Positions 35,913 through 44,863 are shown, counted from the stretch's first letter. The stretch is 64,000 nucleotides of DNA from Paenibacillus donghaensis (GCF_002192415.1 NZ_CP021780.1:124001-188000); one strand, 5' to 3'. Notes: generated from the sequence alone by a model not told the origin. Program-made: numbers and translations.

Positions 35913-37862
35913 TTGTTTAAATTAGGAAGGATTACAGGAATGGCGATACTGGCGGCGGGGCTTATCACAAGTGGCTGGACCCCTCAGGTAGATGCGGTGA
36001 CTGGAACGGGTGGGTCTGTAACAGCGCTTGCCGCTGTGCCGGCTGGTAGCACACTCACTGCGGATCAGATTGCGCAGCAGGTAGATACGGTGATGAACCA
36101 AGGCATAGAGCAGGGGCATATTCCGGGCGCGGCGCTTGTCGTGACGCAGGGAGATAAGGTGCTCTACAGCAAGGGGTATGGCTATGCGGATGTAGAGCGC
36201 CAGGTTCCGCTGGACCCTGCGGTTACCCAGATACGTGTGGGTTCACTTACCAAATCTCTGACGGCAACCGCTGCGATGCAGCTGGTGGAGCAGGGCAAGC
36301 TTGATCTGAAGAGCGACATTAACCAGAGCTTGACTTCATTTCAGATCCCGCTTTATGAGGAGGCTCAGCCGATCACATTGCATGAGCTGCTGACACATAC
36401 GTCGGGACTGGATCAGAGCGCCTACCATACAGTGGCGGAGACGGAGCAGGAGAGAATTTCTGCGGATGATTTTTTTCGTGAATATGTGGACAGTCAGCCT
36501 CCGGTGCGGGAGCCGGGCGTTCAATTTGATTACAATAATGTAGGATATGGCTTAGTGGGGAAGTTAATTGAGGAATCGGCGGGGGAGAGCCTGGAAGCCT
36601 ATATGCAGGAGCATCTCTTCCGTCCGCTGGAGATGGATAGTGCTGCGCTCAGCTTGGCGGAGGATAGTCCGGGAATGCCCATTTCGTATGATTATACCGA
36701 GAAAGGATATCAGAAAATCAGCTACCAGTATCTCAATATTCAAGGATCAGGGGATCTCAGCCTAACGCCGCTGGATTTCGCCCCTTATATGATTGCCCAT
36801 CTGAATGAGGGCCGCTATAAAAATCAATCGATCCTTAGCCCCTCGGCCATCCAGCAGATGCACGAGCTGCAATTCACCGCACATCCGCTGCTGGACGGGT
36901 TCGGCTACGGATTCTTTAGAGGCGAGCTGAAAAATGGGCTGCCGATGATTTACCATACGGGGGAAGTCGAAGGTTTTGTCTCCGAGATGGCGCTTATTCC
37001 TTCAGAGAAGCTGGGAATCTTTATCGTTGTGAACACGGCGAACTCTGACGTACCGCTGCATCAGCAGGCCATAGACGCGATTACTGGATTGCTGCCGGTC
37101 GGAGAGCAAGGCTCCGAGCCTGTAATTCAACAGACAGCGGGAGCGCTCGAACCCTATGAAGGCCGCTACACCTACCGGATCAGCTCACAGCAGGGCTGGG
37201 GCCGTTGGCTAAGGCTGTTTGAGAGAGCGGGGTTCGAGGTCGAGGCAATGGATGGACAGCTGAAGATCAGCGGGAATTATCCCGATGGCAGCGGCGGGGT
37301 GGAAGAGAAGCTATTTCTGCCCTTGGCCGAAGGGGTGTTCCAGGAGCAGGGTGGCCAGCGCAAGGTCTGGTTTCACAGCCAGGACGGCGAATGGCAAATG
37401 ACCGGCATCGGCGAGACAACGATGGATGCGACTTCCTTCGTGGAACGCCCGGCTGTTCTGCTGGCAGTATATGCCGGACTGGGACTGTTCTGGGTCATTG
37501 TCTTGCTGGCATGGCTCGTCCGGTATGTCATCCGTTGGGTTAGAAGCAGCACCACCACCAGTCGCCCGCCCGTCTCTCGCCTGATTCTGCTGATAGCCTC
37601 CGTTTTTGTGATCTATCTGCCAGTTCAGCTGCTCTACGGACTAACCCGCATGATCTACGGCTTCTCGGCCTCCTACCGGTTAGGGCTTTGTTCGCTGCCC
37701 TTGATCGCGCTAGCGGCAGCCATCGCCTTGCTTGTGCTGAACGGCCGGGGGCTGGCTAAGGGAAGTTTGCCGGCGATAGGCCGCTCTCTGCTGGCGCTGG
37801 TTGCCTTGATTCATACCGGATATCTGCTCTATTGGAACATGCTGTCGGTCCATTTATTCTAG
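35913..37862 (+). CDS. Secreted/membrane serine hydrolase, beta-lactamase class C family
   Basis: Penicillin-binding-protein-like serine hydrolase of about 649 aa. A signal sequence (LFKLGRITGMAILAAGLITSG) precedes the catalytic domain: SLTK near residue 115 (nucleophile Ser and Lys), YNN near residue 205, and HTGE near residue 350. The C-terminal third has a beta domain and at least three membrane segments. TTG 35913 with AAGGGAG 8 bases upstream is my choice; GTG 35904 and ATG 35940 (AGGAAGG upstream) are possible. Such proteins edit cell-wall peptides or teichoic acid D-Ala; the exact activity is unknown. Its stop overlaps the convergent kinase gene by 9 bases. Confidence 0.88.
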   Translation: MFKLGRITGMAILAAGLITSGWTPQVDAVTGTGGSVTALAAVPAGSTLTADQIAQQVDTVMNQGIEQGHIPGAALVVTQGDKVLYSKGYGYADVERQVPLDPAVTQIRVGSLTKSLTATAAMQLVEQGKLDLKSDINQSLTSFQIPLYEEAQPITLHELLTHTSGLDQSAYHTVAETEQERISADDFFREYVDSQPPVREPGVQFDYNNVGYGLVGKLIEESAGESLEAYMQEHLFRPLEMDSAALSLAEDSPGMPISYDYTEKGYQKISYQYLNIQGSGDLSLTPLDFAPYMIAHLNEGRYKNQSILSPSAIQQMHELQFTAHPLLDGFGYGFFRGELKNGLPMIYHTGEVEGFVSEMALIPSEKLGIFIVVNTANSDVPLHQQAIDAITGLLPVGEQGSEPVIQQTAGALEPYEGRYTYRISSQQGWGRWLRLFERAGFEVEAMDGQLKISGNYPDGSGGVEEKLFLPLAEGVFQEQGGQRKVWFHSQDGEWQMTGIGETTMDATSFVERPAVLLAVYAGLGLFWVIVLLAWLVRYVIRWVRSSTTTSRPPVSRLILLIASVFVIYLPVQLLYGLTRMIYGFSASYRLGLCSLPLIALAAAIALLVLNGRGLAKGSLPAIGRSLLALVALIHTGYLLYWNMLSVHLF

Positions 37863-38921
37863 GTCGCGCGGACGGTAACGCGGGAGCGTTAAGCGGAAGC
37901 AGGTGGTTCTCCCGGTGCGGTCCAGCACCAGCTCTCCGCCGTGCAGCACGGCAGTGGTGCTGGTGATCGCCAGACCGAGACCGGTGCCGCCGCCGCTGGT
38001 CCGGGAATCATCTCCGCGTACAAAAGGCTCAAATAAACTCTCCGCCAGCGAATCAGCAATGCCGATTCCGTTGTCGGCAACAGACAAAATAACGTTATAG
38101 CCCGCAGCTCTCAGCTTGACCTCCACCTGTGTGCCGGGAGGATTATGCTTCAGCGCATTGGTGAGCAGGTTCGAGACCGCTCTGCGGATGAGCTTGAAGT
38201 CACAAGGCAGCAGCAATTCTTCTTCAGGCACATCCATTATGAACGTAAACTGCTTGTCCTCGAACAGGTCGTAATATTCGGCGGCAAGCTCACGGAGAAG
38301 CTCAGCCAGATCATTCGGGGCGATCAGCAGAGGATAACCGGGACTGTTCAGACTCGAGAGGCTGGAAATATCATCTATGAGCGAATCCATCCGTTTGGTT
38401 TTCTGTTCAATCAGCTGTAGGTAACGCCGGCTCTGCTCAGGGTTGTCCGCAAGTCCCAGCTGCAGCGCCTGGGTGTAGCCCTGGATGGTGGTCAGCGGTG
38501 TTTTGAGATCATGCGAGAGATCGGCCAGCATCCGCTGCTTGCTGCTCTCCAGGCGGCGGTTGTCCGCTTCGGCCAGCTCCAGAGCTTCCGCCAAGGCGTT
38601 GAAACGCTGCTGAATGACGGAGAATTCGTAGTCCGCTTCATAATGGAGACGTTGATCGTATCGTCCATGTGTGATCTGCTGCATAGCTCCGGCAATTTGC
38701 TCCAGTGGTTTAGTAATTCTTGTGGCAGTCCAGAGACCATAGAGCCAGACGTTGATGACAAGCAGCAGCAGGAACAGCAGCAGCCCGCCGAGCGTGATTT
38801 CGACCGTAGCGGAAGTGAAGGAGACGGCGAACAGCAGCAGCACAACAGTGACCACAGCCATGGCGAACGTAAACACAAGATAAGATTGCATGAGTTTAAC
38901 AAAAAGCCTGCGCTTCTTCAC
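37854..38921 (-). CDS. Two-component sensor histidine kinase
   Basis: Membrane kinase of 355 aa with two adjacent membrane segments (residues about 11-33 and 40-62) and almost no extracellular loop, as in intramembrane-sensing kinases, then HAMP. The H-box is LADLSHDLKTPLTTIQGY; the ATPase domain shows NLLTNALKHNP, DNGIGI and GTGLGLAIT. The GTG start at 38921 overlaps the (frame-corrected) regulator stop by 4 bases. Partner of the upstream regulator; convergent with the serine hydrolase, which could be a target. Confidence 0.92.
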   Translation of the reverse strand: MKKRRLFVKLMQSYLVFTFAMAVVTVVLLLFAVSFTSATVEITLGGLLLFLLLLVINVWLYGLWTATRITKPLEQIAGAMQQITHGRYDQRLHYEADYEFSVIQQRFNALAEALELAEADNRRLESSKQRMLADLSHDLKTPLTTIQGYTQALQLGLADNPEQSRRYLQLIEQKTKRMDSLIDDISSLSSLNSPGYPLLIAPNDLAELLRELAAEYYDLFEDKQFTFIMDVPEEELLLPCDFKLIRRAVSNLLTNALKHNPPGTQVEVKLRAAGYNVILSVADNGIGIADSLAESLFEPFVRGDDSRTSGGGTGLGLAITSTTAVLHGGELVLDRTGRTTCFRLTLPRYRPRDLE

Positions 38922-39636
38922 CGGAACTCCTCCCTGCGGGCGAACTTGTAGCCGATACCGCGGATCGAGCGAATATATACCGGCTGTTTGGGATTGTCCT
39001 CGATTTGGCCCTTAGCCGGGAGAGATGGACCATAATCGTATTCGCATCTTCATAATAATCCTCGGACCAGGCATGTTCGAATAGCTGTTTTTTGGTAAAA
39101 ATCCTCCCCGGGGCCAGCATCAGCAGACTAAGCAGCTTATATTCCAGCGCCGTGAGCAGGATCATTTCGCCGTCCTTATAGACGGTGAATTCTGCCGGGT
39201 CCAGCGTAAGGGGGCCGATGCTGACCCGCTGCGGGGTCTGCGGCGCGAGCGGTGGCGCGGGTTCATTGAATTCGTAGGTCCGCCGCAGCATAGCCTGAAT
39301 GCGGGCCACCACCTCAAGCGGATTAAACGGCTTGGTAACGAAATCATCGGCGCCCAGCTGCAGGCCGAGGATTTTGTCACTGTCCTGATTTTTGGCCGAC
39401 AGTATGATCACGGGCAGCTTGTATTCCGCGCGGAGCCGCCGGAGCAGCTGCATCCCGCCCAGCCGGGGCATCATAATATCCACTACAGCCAGATCTACCT
39501 TATGCTGCTGGAGCAGTGCCCAAGCTTCTTCCCCATCCAGGGCAATGAGCGTGCGGAAGCCGTATTTTTCCAGGAAAATCTGCAGCAGCTCCACAATCTC
39601 AGCTTCATCATCTACTAGTAATACCGTTCTGTTCAC
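38918..39636 (-). pseudogene. OmpR-family response regulator, single frameshift near the C-terminus
   Basis: Receiver domain with VDDE, VVDIMMPR (phosphorylated Asp) and KPFNPLEVVARI, followed by a winged-helix domain (LTALEYKLLSLLMLAPGR). GTG 39636 is the start, with AGGAGGAG 11 bases upstream. After RLRAK the frame shifts at the short A-run at about 39004-39007 (TTT on the plus strand); one more A restores IEDNPKQPVYIRSIRGIGYK and a stop at 38918 that overlaps the kinase start (GTGA). The corrected length is 239 aa. As written, the frame runs to 38896 and lacks the recognition-wing end. Confidence 0.88.
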
Positions 39637-39722
39637 AGTCTGTTTGTCTCCTCCTGACGTCAGGTTTACAACCTGCTTCCCCATCGGTTACAATGCTCTG
39701 AACTTCTAAAGGGGGGATTCAC

Positions 39723-40385
39723 TTGCCAACGATTGGCTGTTACCATGCCCATTATACCAACATTGAGCTGATTGAGCAGGCGCTTGGCGCTGGTGGCGCG
39801 GAGCTGGTGCATTATGTAGATCCCGGGCTTGACCGGATCAAAGCGGACAGCGACTTCACTCCTGCCGTAGCGGAGCGCAAGGTGGCGCAGACGCTGGACT
39901 GGATCGCCTCCAGTCATGTGGATGCCATCCTGATTACTTGCACTTTTTTTAGTGCTGTATATAAGGAGCAGCTTCACCGGATGGCAGTGCCGGTCATCCG
40001 GATTGAAGACCCGCTATTCAGCAAGCTGGCTTCTGCAGCCGCACGCCCTATGGTGCTGGCGTTCACGAATCCCGCAACCGTGGCGGGAACGATGGAGCAG
40101 CTGCAGCGGTTCGCCGCGCAGCAGGGGATTGACCTGCAGGCCGAAGCGGCCCTGCTGGAGGATACCTTCCCTCTAATTATGCAAGGCCATAAAGAGGAGT
40201 ACAACCAGGCCGTATCCAGCGGCCTGCTCCGGCTGGCCGGAGAGCATCCCGGCAAACAGCTGGTCGCCGCCCAGCTGTCGATGGTTCCTGCTGCGCGCGA
40301 AGTGTCCGCTTCCGGCGGCAGCGAGGTATGGAATCAGCTCGACAGTCTGGCGGATTATGTGCGCCAGACTGTCGAGCTGGGATGA
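39723..40385 (+). CDS. Asp/Glu racemase superfamily-like protein
   Basis: Cytoplasmic protein of 220 aa starting at TTG 39723 after AGGGGGG. The pattern IGCYHAHYTNIELIEQAL, then DAILITCTFFSAVY with a Cys near residue 78, and RPMVLAFTNPATVAGTMEQL resembles the two-domain Asp/Glu/hydantoin racemase fold. A second canonical Cys is not obvious, so racemase activity is doubtful. It is divergent from the two-component operon. The assignment is tentative. Confidence 0.55.
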   Translation: MPTIGCYHAHYTNIELIEQALGAGGAELVHYVDPGLDRIKADSDFTPAVAERKVAQTLDWIASSHVDAILITCTFFSAVYKEQLHRMAVPVIRIEDPLFSKLASAAARPMVLAFTNPATVAGTMEQLQRFAAQQGIDLQAEAALLEDTFPLIMQGHKEEYNQAVSSGLLRLAGEHPGKQLVAAQLSMVPAAREVSASGGSEVWNQLDSLADYVRQTVELG

Positions 40386-40441
40386 GAGGCGCGCCTGAGG
40401 CGACCGTGCGGCGCCACGTCAGCGGCCGCATGCGAGCGAAA

Positions 40442-40625
40442 GAGAGGCATAAATGCCTCTGAACCGCGTCAGCGAGGCGGCATGCGGCGAAAAGAGAGGC
40501 ATAAATGCCTCTGAACCGCGCCCGTATGGCGGTATGCGGCGAAAAGAGAGGCATAAATGCCTCTGAACCGCGCCCGTATGGCGGTATGCGGCGAAAAGAG
40601 AGGCATAAATGCCTCTGAACCGCGC
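40442..40625. repeat. Tandem palindromic repeats, 52-bp unit, four copies
   Basis: Units start at 40442, 40494, 40546 and 40598. Each contains GAGAGGCATAAATGCCTCTG, a hairpin with an 8-bp stem. It lies between the convergent ends of the racemase-like and CGNR genes. Confidence 0.8.
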
Positions 40626-40646
40626 CAGCGAGCCTTCCCCTGCGTA

Positions 40647-41246
40647 TTATGGCTCGGTTGTAGCGTTTGTTGTTGTAGTGCCGGGGCTTCCGTCTGCCTC
40701 GGCTTTTTTGCGCGCGCGGAACCGGCGCACCTTCATCAGGTTGCCGCAGGCCTTGTCGTCGCAGTAGCGTTTGGAGCGGTTGCGGGTATCGTCGTAGTAG
40801 ACCCACAGGCAGTCCGGGTTATCGCAGATGCGGAACCGGGAGGACTCCTTGTCCAGCAGTGCTGCGGCAAAAGAAGCCGCAACCTCCGCCATCACCTGCT
40901 CCCAGCCGCTGCGCTGCGGCTGCAGCTGCAGTTCAGCCTCGCCAGTGGGCGCCCACGCCAGCTGGCGTACCACTGGTCCTTGGCCCATATAGGGATTAAG
41001 CAGCTCCAGCTGCTCCCGCCCGGGCCAAGTGCCTTCTACCAGCTGCTGCACCAGCCGCAGCATCAGCGCCCGAAGCGTCCGCAGCTGCTCCAGCACCTCC
41101 ACGTCCGGCATGCCGGCTGCCTCCAGCTGAATTTTTTGCAGCCAATTCGTTATCCAGTCTGCGTCCGTGAGCTTGTCCTGGTCCTTGCTGCGGTCGCCGC
41201 TCCGCCAATCCCGCCAGTAGCTGTTAATGAAATCTTCCCACGGCAT
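40647..41246 (-). CDS. CGNR zinc-finger/ABATE domain protein
   Basis: Putative transcription regulator of 199 aa. The C-terminal zinc finger has CDNPDCLWVYYDDTRNRSKR and YCDDKACGNLMKVRRFR: four Cys with the CGN motif (Leu replaces the last Arg of CGNR). The N-terminal ABATE-like helical domain is stress-sensing in other proteins. It has a Thr/Asn-rich tail. It stands alone, and its targets are unknown. Confidence 0.82.
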   Translation of the reverse strand: MPWEDFINSYWRDWRSGDRSKDQDKLTDADWITNWLQKIQLEAAGMPDVEVLEQLRTLRALMLRLVQQLVEGTWPGREQLELLNPYMGQGPVVRQLAWAPTGEAELQLQPQRSGWEQVMAEVAASFAAALLDKESSRFRICDNPDCLWVYYDDTRNRSKRYCDDKACGNLMKVRRFRARKKAEADGSPGTTTTNATTEP

Positions 41247-41408
41247 GTCCCATCCATCCTCTCCGCACCTGTTTCTTATCTGTGTATTGTAACCTTTAAA
41301 ATTAGTTTTAGCTAGTTACTTGAACACCTCGGTAGTTTATGCTACATTCTAGATAGACTAGATAGCTGTATTCTGAATAGACCTATTTCAATCATACAGG
41401 AGGTTGTT

Positions 41409-41903
41409 ATGCAGAACAAAATCAGTGAAGTGCTGCTGGAGAACTGGGATTATGCGATGGATATCGAGGATTGGTCGCCGCCGTTAAGCCATGCGCTGGA
41501 GGGAGTAAGCAGTGAGCAGGCTACTTGGAAGCCCGAAGGGGGAGCCGCCAATTCCATTTGGGAGACGGTTAACCATCTGACCTATTACAAGGTACGTTTG
41601 CTGCACAAGCTCAAAGGCTTGGCTAAGCCGCCCGAAGCGGAGAACAATGATGTTACGTTTACCGTGACAGTCCATGGTGAGGCAGAGTGGGAGAAAGCCG
41701 TGGCTGATTTAAAAAGCGTGCATGCTTCACTGCGCGAAGTAATCGAAGCGCTGGAGGAAGGCGCCTATGATTGGGGAGGCTCCGGCCATGCGCCGGGGGA
41801 AGAGGTGATGAGCCTGATTCTGCATGATGCTTATCACACCGGACAGATCGTTTTGGTCCGCAAGCTGCAGGGGTCCTGGCCTTCCAAGCGCGTTTTTGAC
41901 TAA
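41409..41903 (+). CDS. DinB family protein
   Basis: Four-helix-bundle protein of 164 aa of the DinB/YfiT superfamily. Metal-binding His positions are suggested by WETVNHLTYYK near residue 55 and HDAYHTGQIVLVRKL near residue 140. Family members include thiol transferases and DNA-damage-induced proteins; the function here is unknown. AGGAGG lies 6 bases before ATG 41409. Confidence 0.87.
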   Translation: MQNKISEVLLENWDYAMDIEDWSPPLSHALEGVSSEQATWKPEGGAANSIWETVNHLTYYKVRLLHKLKGLAKPPEAENNDVTFTVTVHGEAEWEKAVADLKSVHASLREVIEALEEGAYDWGGSGHAPGEEVMSLILHDAYHTGQIVLVRKLQGSWPSKRVFD

Positions 41904-42078
41904 CCATTAAGCTCTTGGTAATGAATGCATGGATATGAAGTTAATAATCTGATGTTGTCTAAGCCGCATCTTCGCAGTTCCTATTCCGGGGGCAGAGCGA
42001 AGTGTGGCTTTTTGTTTCAACGGGGAGGACGGCAGGTTAATGGATGCTAACTTGATCAGTCGAAGGGAGAGATGAAAT

Positions 42079-42246
42079 ATGGAACCACGTTACAAAGACC
42101 GCAGCGTTGAGGTAGAGCATACAGAGGTGCAGAAGAAGTCGGATTCCAGCCTTGTCGCCGCTACCTTCATCAAATATGCCGCTTATATCATCATTATTTT
42201 TGGAGTATTGTTCTTCCTGGTGCGTTATGTCTTCCCTATGTTCTAA
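42079..42246 (+). CDS. Small single-pass membrane protein, 55 aa
   Basis: It reads MEPRYKDRSVEVEHTEVQKK and then one strongly hydrophobic helix (AAYIIIIFGVLFFLVRYV). GAAGGGAGAG precedes ATG 42079, and a terminator at 42283-42320 follows directly. The polar head and single helix suggest a bitopic protein of unknown function, perhaps sporulation- or envelope-related. Confidence 0.65.
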   Translation: MEPRYKDRSVEVEHTEVQKKSDSSLVAATFIKYAAYIIIIFGVLFFLVRYVFPMF

Positions 42247-42282
42247 ATGATACTGCACACATAACTTGGTCAAAAGCGCGCA

Positions 42283-42320
42283 AAAACCATCCCTTGCGAA
42301 AGCAAATGCGGGATGGTTTT
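42283..42320. terminator. Terminator after small membrane protein
   Basis: AAAACCATCCC and GGGATGGTTTT form an 11-bp stem. Confidence 0.85.
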
Positions 42321-42408
42321 GTATTTGGTGAATATGCTGGCGGAAGTGGGAAGTCGCACGCTGCCGCTGCAGAGTCATGCGGAAGGTGACCGGCAAACGT
42401 CGGTCTAT

Positions 42409-42630
42409 GAGGCAAAAATGCCTCTGAATATGCTAGCGGTGGGGCAAACGCTGGACTAAGAGGCAAAAATGCCTCTGAATATGCTGGCGGTGGGACAAAC
42501 GCTGGACTAAGAGGCAAAAATGCCTCTGAATGTGCTGGCGGTGGGGCAAACGCTGGACTAAGAGGCAAAAATGCCTCTGAATGTGTTGGCGGTGGGACAA
42601 ACGTCGGACTAAGAGGCAAAAATGCCTCTA
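42409..42630. repeat. Tandem palindromic repeats, 51-bp unit, five copies
   Basis: Units start at 42409, 42460, 42511, 42562 and 42613. Each contains GAGGCAAAAATGCCTC, a variant of the hairpin in the array at 40442. The 51-base period keeps the minus strand open as a Pro/Ala/Phe-rich frame that I do not believe is a gene. Confidence 0.8.
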
Positions 42631-42679
42631 AATATGCTGGAACGCGAGCAGACGCCGGAATATTAGCTTAACACACTAA

Positions 42680-42890
42680 AAAAACTCTCCCAGCCACATC
42701 GAGCAAAAAGTAGGGGATAAATCCCATAAAAAACTCTCCACAGTCCCTATCGAGCAAAAAGTAAGGGATATATCCCATAAAAATCTCTCTACAGGCTCTA
42801 TCGAGCAAAAAGTAAGGGATAAATCCCATAAAAAACTCTCCACAGTCCCTATCACGCAAAAAATAAGGGATATATCCCTTATTCAACTCG
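42680..42890. repeat. Tandem palindromic repeats, 51-bp unit, four copies
   Basis: The mark TCGAGCAAAAAGT recurs at 42699, 42750 and 42801, with TCACGCAAAAAAT at 42852. Each unit has a palindrome of the type GGGATATATCCC. It abuts the previous array but has an unrelated unit sequence. Confidence 0.8.
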
Positions 42891-42957
42891 CCCCCACCAT
42901 CCTCATACCAAAGAGCAACCACCTCCCACAGGAAGATGGCCGCTCTACATTCGTTTG

Positions 42958-43089
42958 CTATGAATTGGTCTCATTCCGGGATTCGGCGGAATTACGGTAG
43001 AAGAACCAGCACTCGTTCAGAAGCTTGATCTGACGGCGGTCTTTTCTGAAATATGCTTTCATCATTTGATGACAGAGCCACTGCGGCAA
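42958..43089 (-). CDS. cmpA: Cortex morphogenetic protein CmpA
   Basis: Sporulation quality-control protein of 43 aa. The sequence LPQWLCHQMMKAYFRKDRRQ and IKLLNECWFFYR closely follows B. subtilis CmpA (37 aa), which delays cortex assembly and works with ClpXP. The start is TTG 43089 with AGGAGGG 6 bases upstream on the minus strand, giving the expected N-terminus. The neighbouring SprT gene matches the arrangement in other Bacillales. A longer upstream frame is not needed. Confidence 0.88.
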   Translation of the reverse strand: MPQWLCHQMMKAYFRKDRRQIKLLNECWFFYRNSAESRNETNS

Positions 43090-43154
43090 GGGTATCCCTC
43101 CTCTGGCATGCTTACGTAAGTTAGCATATGGAGAAGGATGCCCAGGGGTGCAGT

Positions 43155-43514
43155 TTACAAGACGTTTTCTTCTTCCTCTTCGTACCATTGCTCGAGCTGG
43201 GCCTGAAGGGCGCGGATCTCCGTCAGCAGCGAGATCAGCGGATAATGCTCCTCCTGAACAGCGGCAAAAGCGCCCTCCAGCAGATTGATATAATCCAGCC
43301 CCGATTGCAGCGAATGCTCCTCGCGCAGCAGCTCTAGCGCATCACACTCGGCCACGGCGAGCGGCAGATCGGGTACATTGTCGGCGGTCAGCTTGTCGAT
43401 TTCCTTATTCAGGCGCAGATTCAGCGCGCTTAGCTGGTAGGCGTATTCCTCCGGCATTTCGACGAATTGCAGTTCTTGCTTGTACTGCAGAATTACATAA
43501 CGCATTTTGGGCAT
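43155..43514 (-). CDS. Conserved hypothetical protein, 119 aa
   Basis: Starts MPKMRYVILQYKQELQFVEM at ATG 43514 after GGAGGGA. The body is helical with a Leu-rich coiled-coil pattern and a very acidic C-terminus (QWYEEEEENVL). It resembles small Paenibacillus proteins found next to sprT/cmpA, but I know no function. Divergent from the SprT gene. Confidence 0.7.
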   Translation of the reverse strand: MPKMRYVILQYKQELQFVEMPEEYAYQLSALNLRLNKEIDKLTADNVPDLPLAVAECDALELLREEHSLQSGLDYINLLEGAFAAVQEEHYPLISLLTEIRALQAQLEQWYEEEEENVL

Positions 43515-43626
43515 TTCGTTATTCTCCCTCCGGTCTTGTCTTCCTTCTTGACAGTTTAGCCTATGCACAAGTTACAATTCAAGTAGAGAGTGGAATCCCC
43601 CTGGAAAGGACTTGTGAACGACCGTT

Positions 43627-44103
43627 ATGCAAATGATGAGCAATGAAGAGCTGCAGCTGTGGATTGAACAGGTGTCCCAGGACAGCTTTGGTGTACCGTT
43701 TCGGCACAAGGCCAGCTTCAACAGCCGGTTGTCGACAACGGGAGGGCGTTATTTTACCAAAAGCCATAATATTGAGATTAATCCGCTTCAGCTTACACAG
43801 TTCGGCCGTGAAGAGACAGAGCGTATCATTAAACATGAGCTGTGCCATTACCATCTTCATCTGGCCAAGCGAGGGTATATGCACCGGGACGCCGATTTCA
43901 AGAATCTGCTGGCCCAGGTCGGTGGCAGCCGCTACTGCCAGACCCTGTCCGGGGCCAAAGCACGGCGTACGTTGCCTTACCGCTACAAGCTGGTATGTAT
44001 AGCCTGCGGCACCGAATATCCGCGCAAACGTAAGGTGGACCCCAAGAAATACCGCTGCGGCAAATGTTCCGGCAAGCTGAAGCTGCAGGCGTTGGAGGGG
44101 TAA
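43627..44103 (+). CDS. SprT-like zinc metalloprotein
   Basis: A 158-residue SprT family protein (YdcK type). The zinc/catalytic motif IIKHELCHYHLHL (HExxH-like, HELCH) is at residues about 70-82. The C-terminal zinc ribbon is CIACGTEYPRKRKVDPKKYR then CGKC. Eukaryotic relatives (Spartan) cleave DNA-protein crosslinks; the bacterial role is not settled. ATG 43627 is chosen; Met at codons 3 and 4 is possible. It lies beside cmpA as in other Bacillales. Confidence 0.9.
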   Translation: MQMMSNEELQLWIEQVSQDSFGVPFRHKASFNSRLSTTGGRYFTKSHNIEINPLQLTQFGREETERIIKHELCHYHLHLAKRGYMHRDADFKNLLAQVGGSRYCQTLSGAKARRTLPYRYKLVCIACGTEYPRKRKVDPKKYRCGKCSGKLKLQALEG

Positions 44104-44205
44104 GCGTCGCTGTGCTCAGTGCTCACGCTGCTCTTACGCTGTGCTTAGTGCTCATATTTTGCTCCCTCTAATCTACGCTGTACTCACACTATTTCTCCCC
44201 ATACC

Positions 44206-44844
44206 TCAACGCACAACAAGCCCCAACAATCCGGCAAAAGAGGCCGCCTGCTGCGCAGAAATCACACAGCCCTGCAGGTCGGCAATCTCCACATGCAGCC
44301 CGCTGAAATCGCAGGTACTGAGGTCGATGCCCTTCAGCTTGCAGCCCGAGAAGGTAGCCTGGTCCAGCTTGCACTCGGAGAAGGTGACCTTCTGCAGATC
44401 ACTCTGGTAGTAGTCGGCGCTCTCAAGGCTGCTCTGTTCGAAGCCCACCTGCTTCAGACGGGCGAACCGGAAGGTAGCCAGCTCCCCCGTACAGTCCGTT
44501 ATCCGCACGTTCTGAAACCGCCCCCGGGTGAAGTCGGTGCCGACGATTTTGCAACGGCGGAATTCGGTGCGGTGAATGATCGCGTCCGTGAAACTAACAT
44601 TGGACAGATCGCAATTCTCGAAGATCACATCGATCAGCTCAATGCCGTTTAGCTCGGATTCGCATATCGTTACGTTTCTGAACACGACGGTGTCAAAAGA
44701 AACCCGGCTCGCCTCCTGCGCTTCAATTGTGCAATTGCTGATCAGGCAGTGGCTGATTTCCTGCTTCGTGTACAGGGAATCAATCTGCTGCGGCAGCAGC
44801 GTGTCAGGCTCCGGCAGCTTGGGTGGTTCTATAGCAGGTTTCAT
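44206..44844 (-). CDS. Pentapeptide repeat protein
   Basis: A 212-residue protein with about 20 A(D/N)LXX-type pentapeptides, such as FENCDLSNVSFTDAIIHRTE and FSECKLDQATFSGCKL. These build a right-handed quadrilateral beta-helix. Some members mimic DNA and protect gyrase (Qnr), others have no known role; this one cannot be assigned. GGAGGATC precedes the ATG. It is probably co-transcribed with the Lrp gene upstream on the same strand (20 bases apart). Confidence 0.88.
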   Translation of the reverse strand: MKPAIEPPKLPEPDTLLPQQIDSLYTKQEISHCLISNCTIEAQEASRVSFDTVVFRNVTICESELNGIELIDVIFENCDLSNVSFTDAIIHRTEFRRCKIVGTDFTRGRFQNVRITDCTGELATFRFARLKQVGFEQSSLESADYYQSDLQKVTFSECKLDQATFSGCKLKGIDLSTCDFSGLHVEIADLQGCVISAQQAASFAGLLGLVVR

Positions 44845-44863
44845 CTCATCCGATCCTCCTCTT

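Noticed and set aside
42236..42922. Pro/Ala-rich and Phe/Tyr-rich minus-strand frames over the 51-bp repeats
   Set aside because: Artefacts of repeat period; no start signals.
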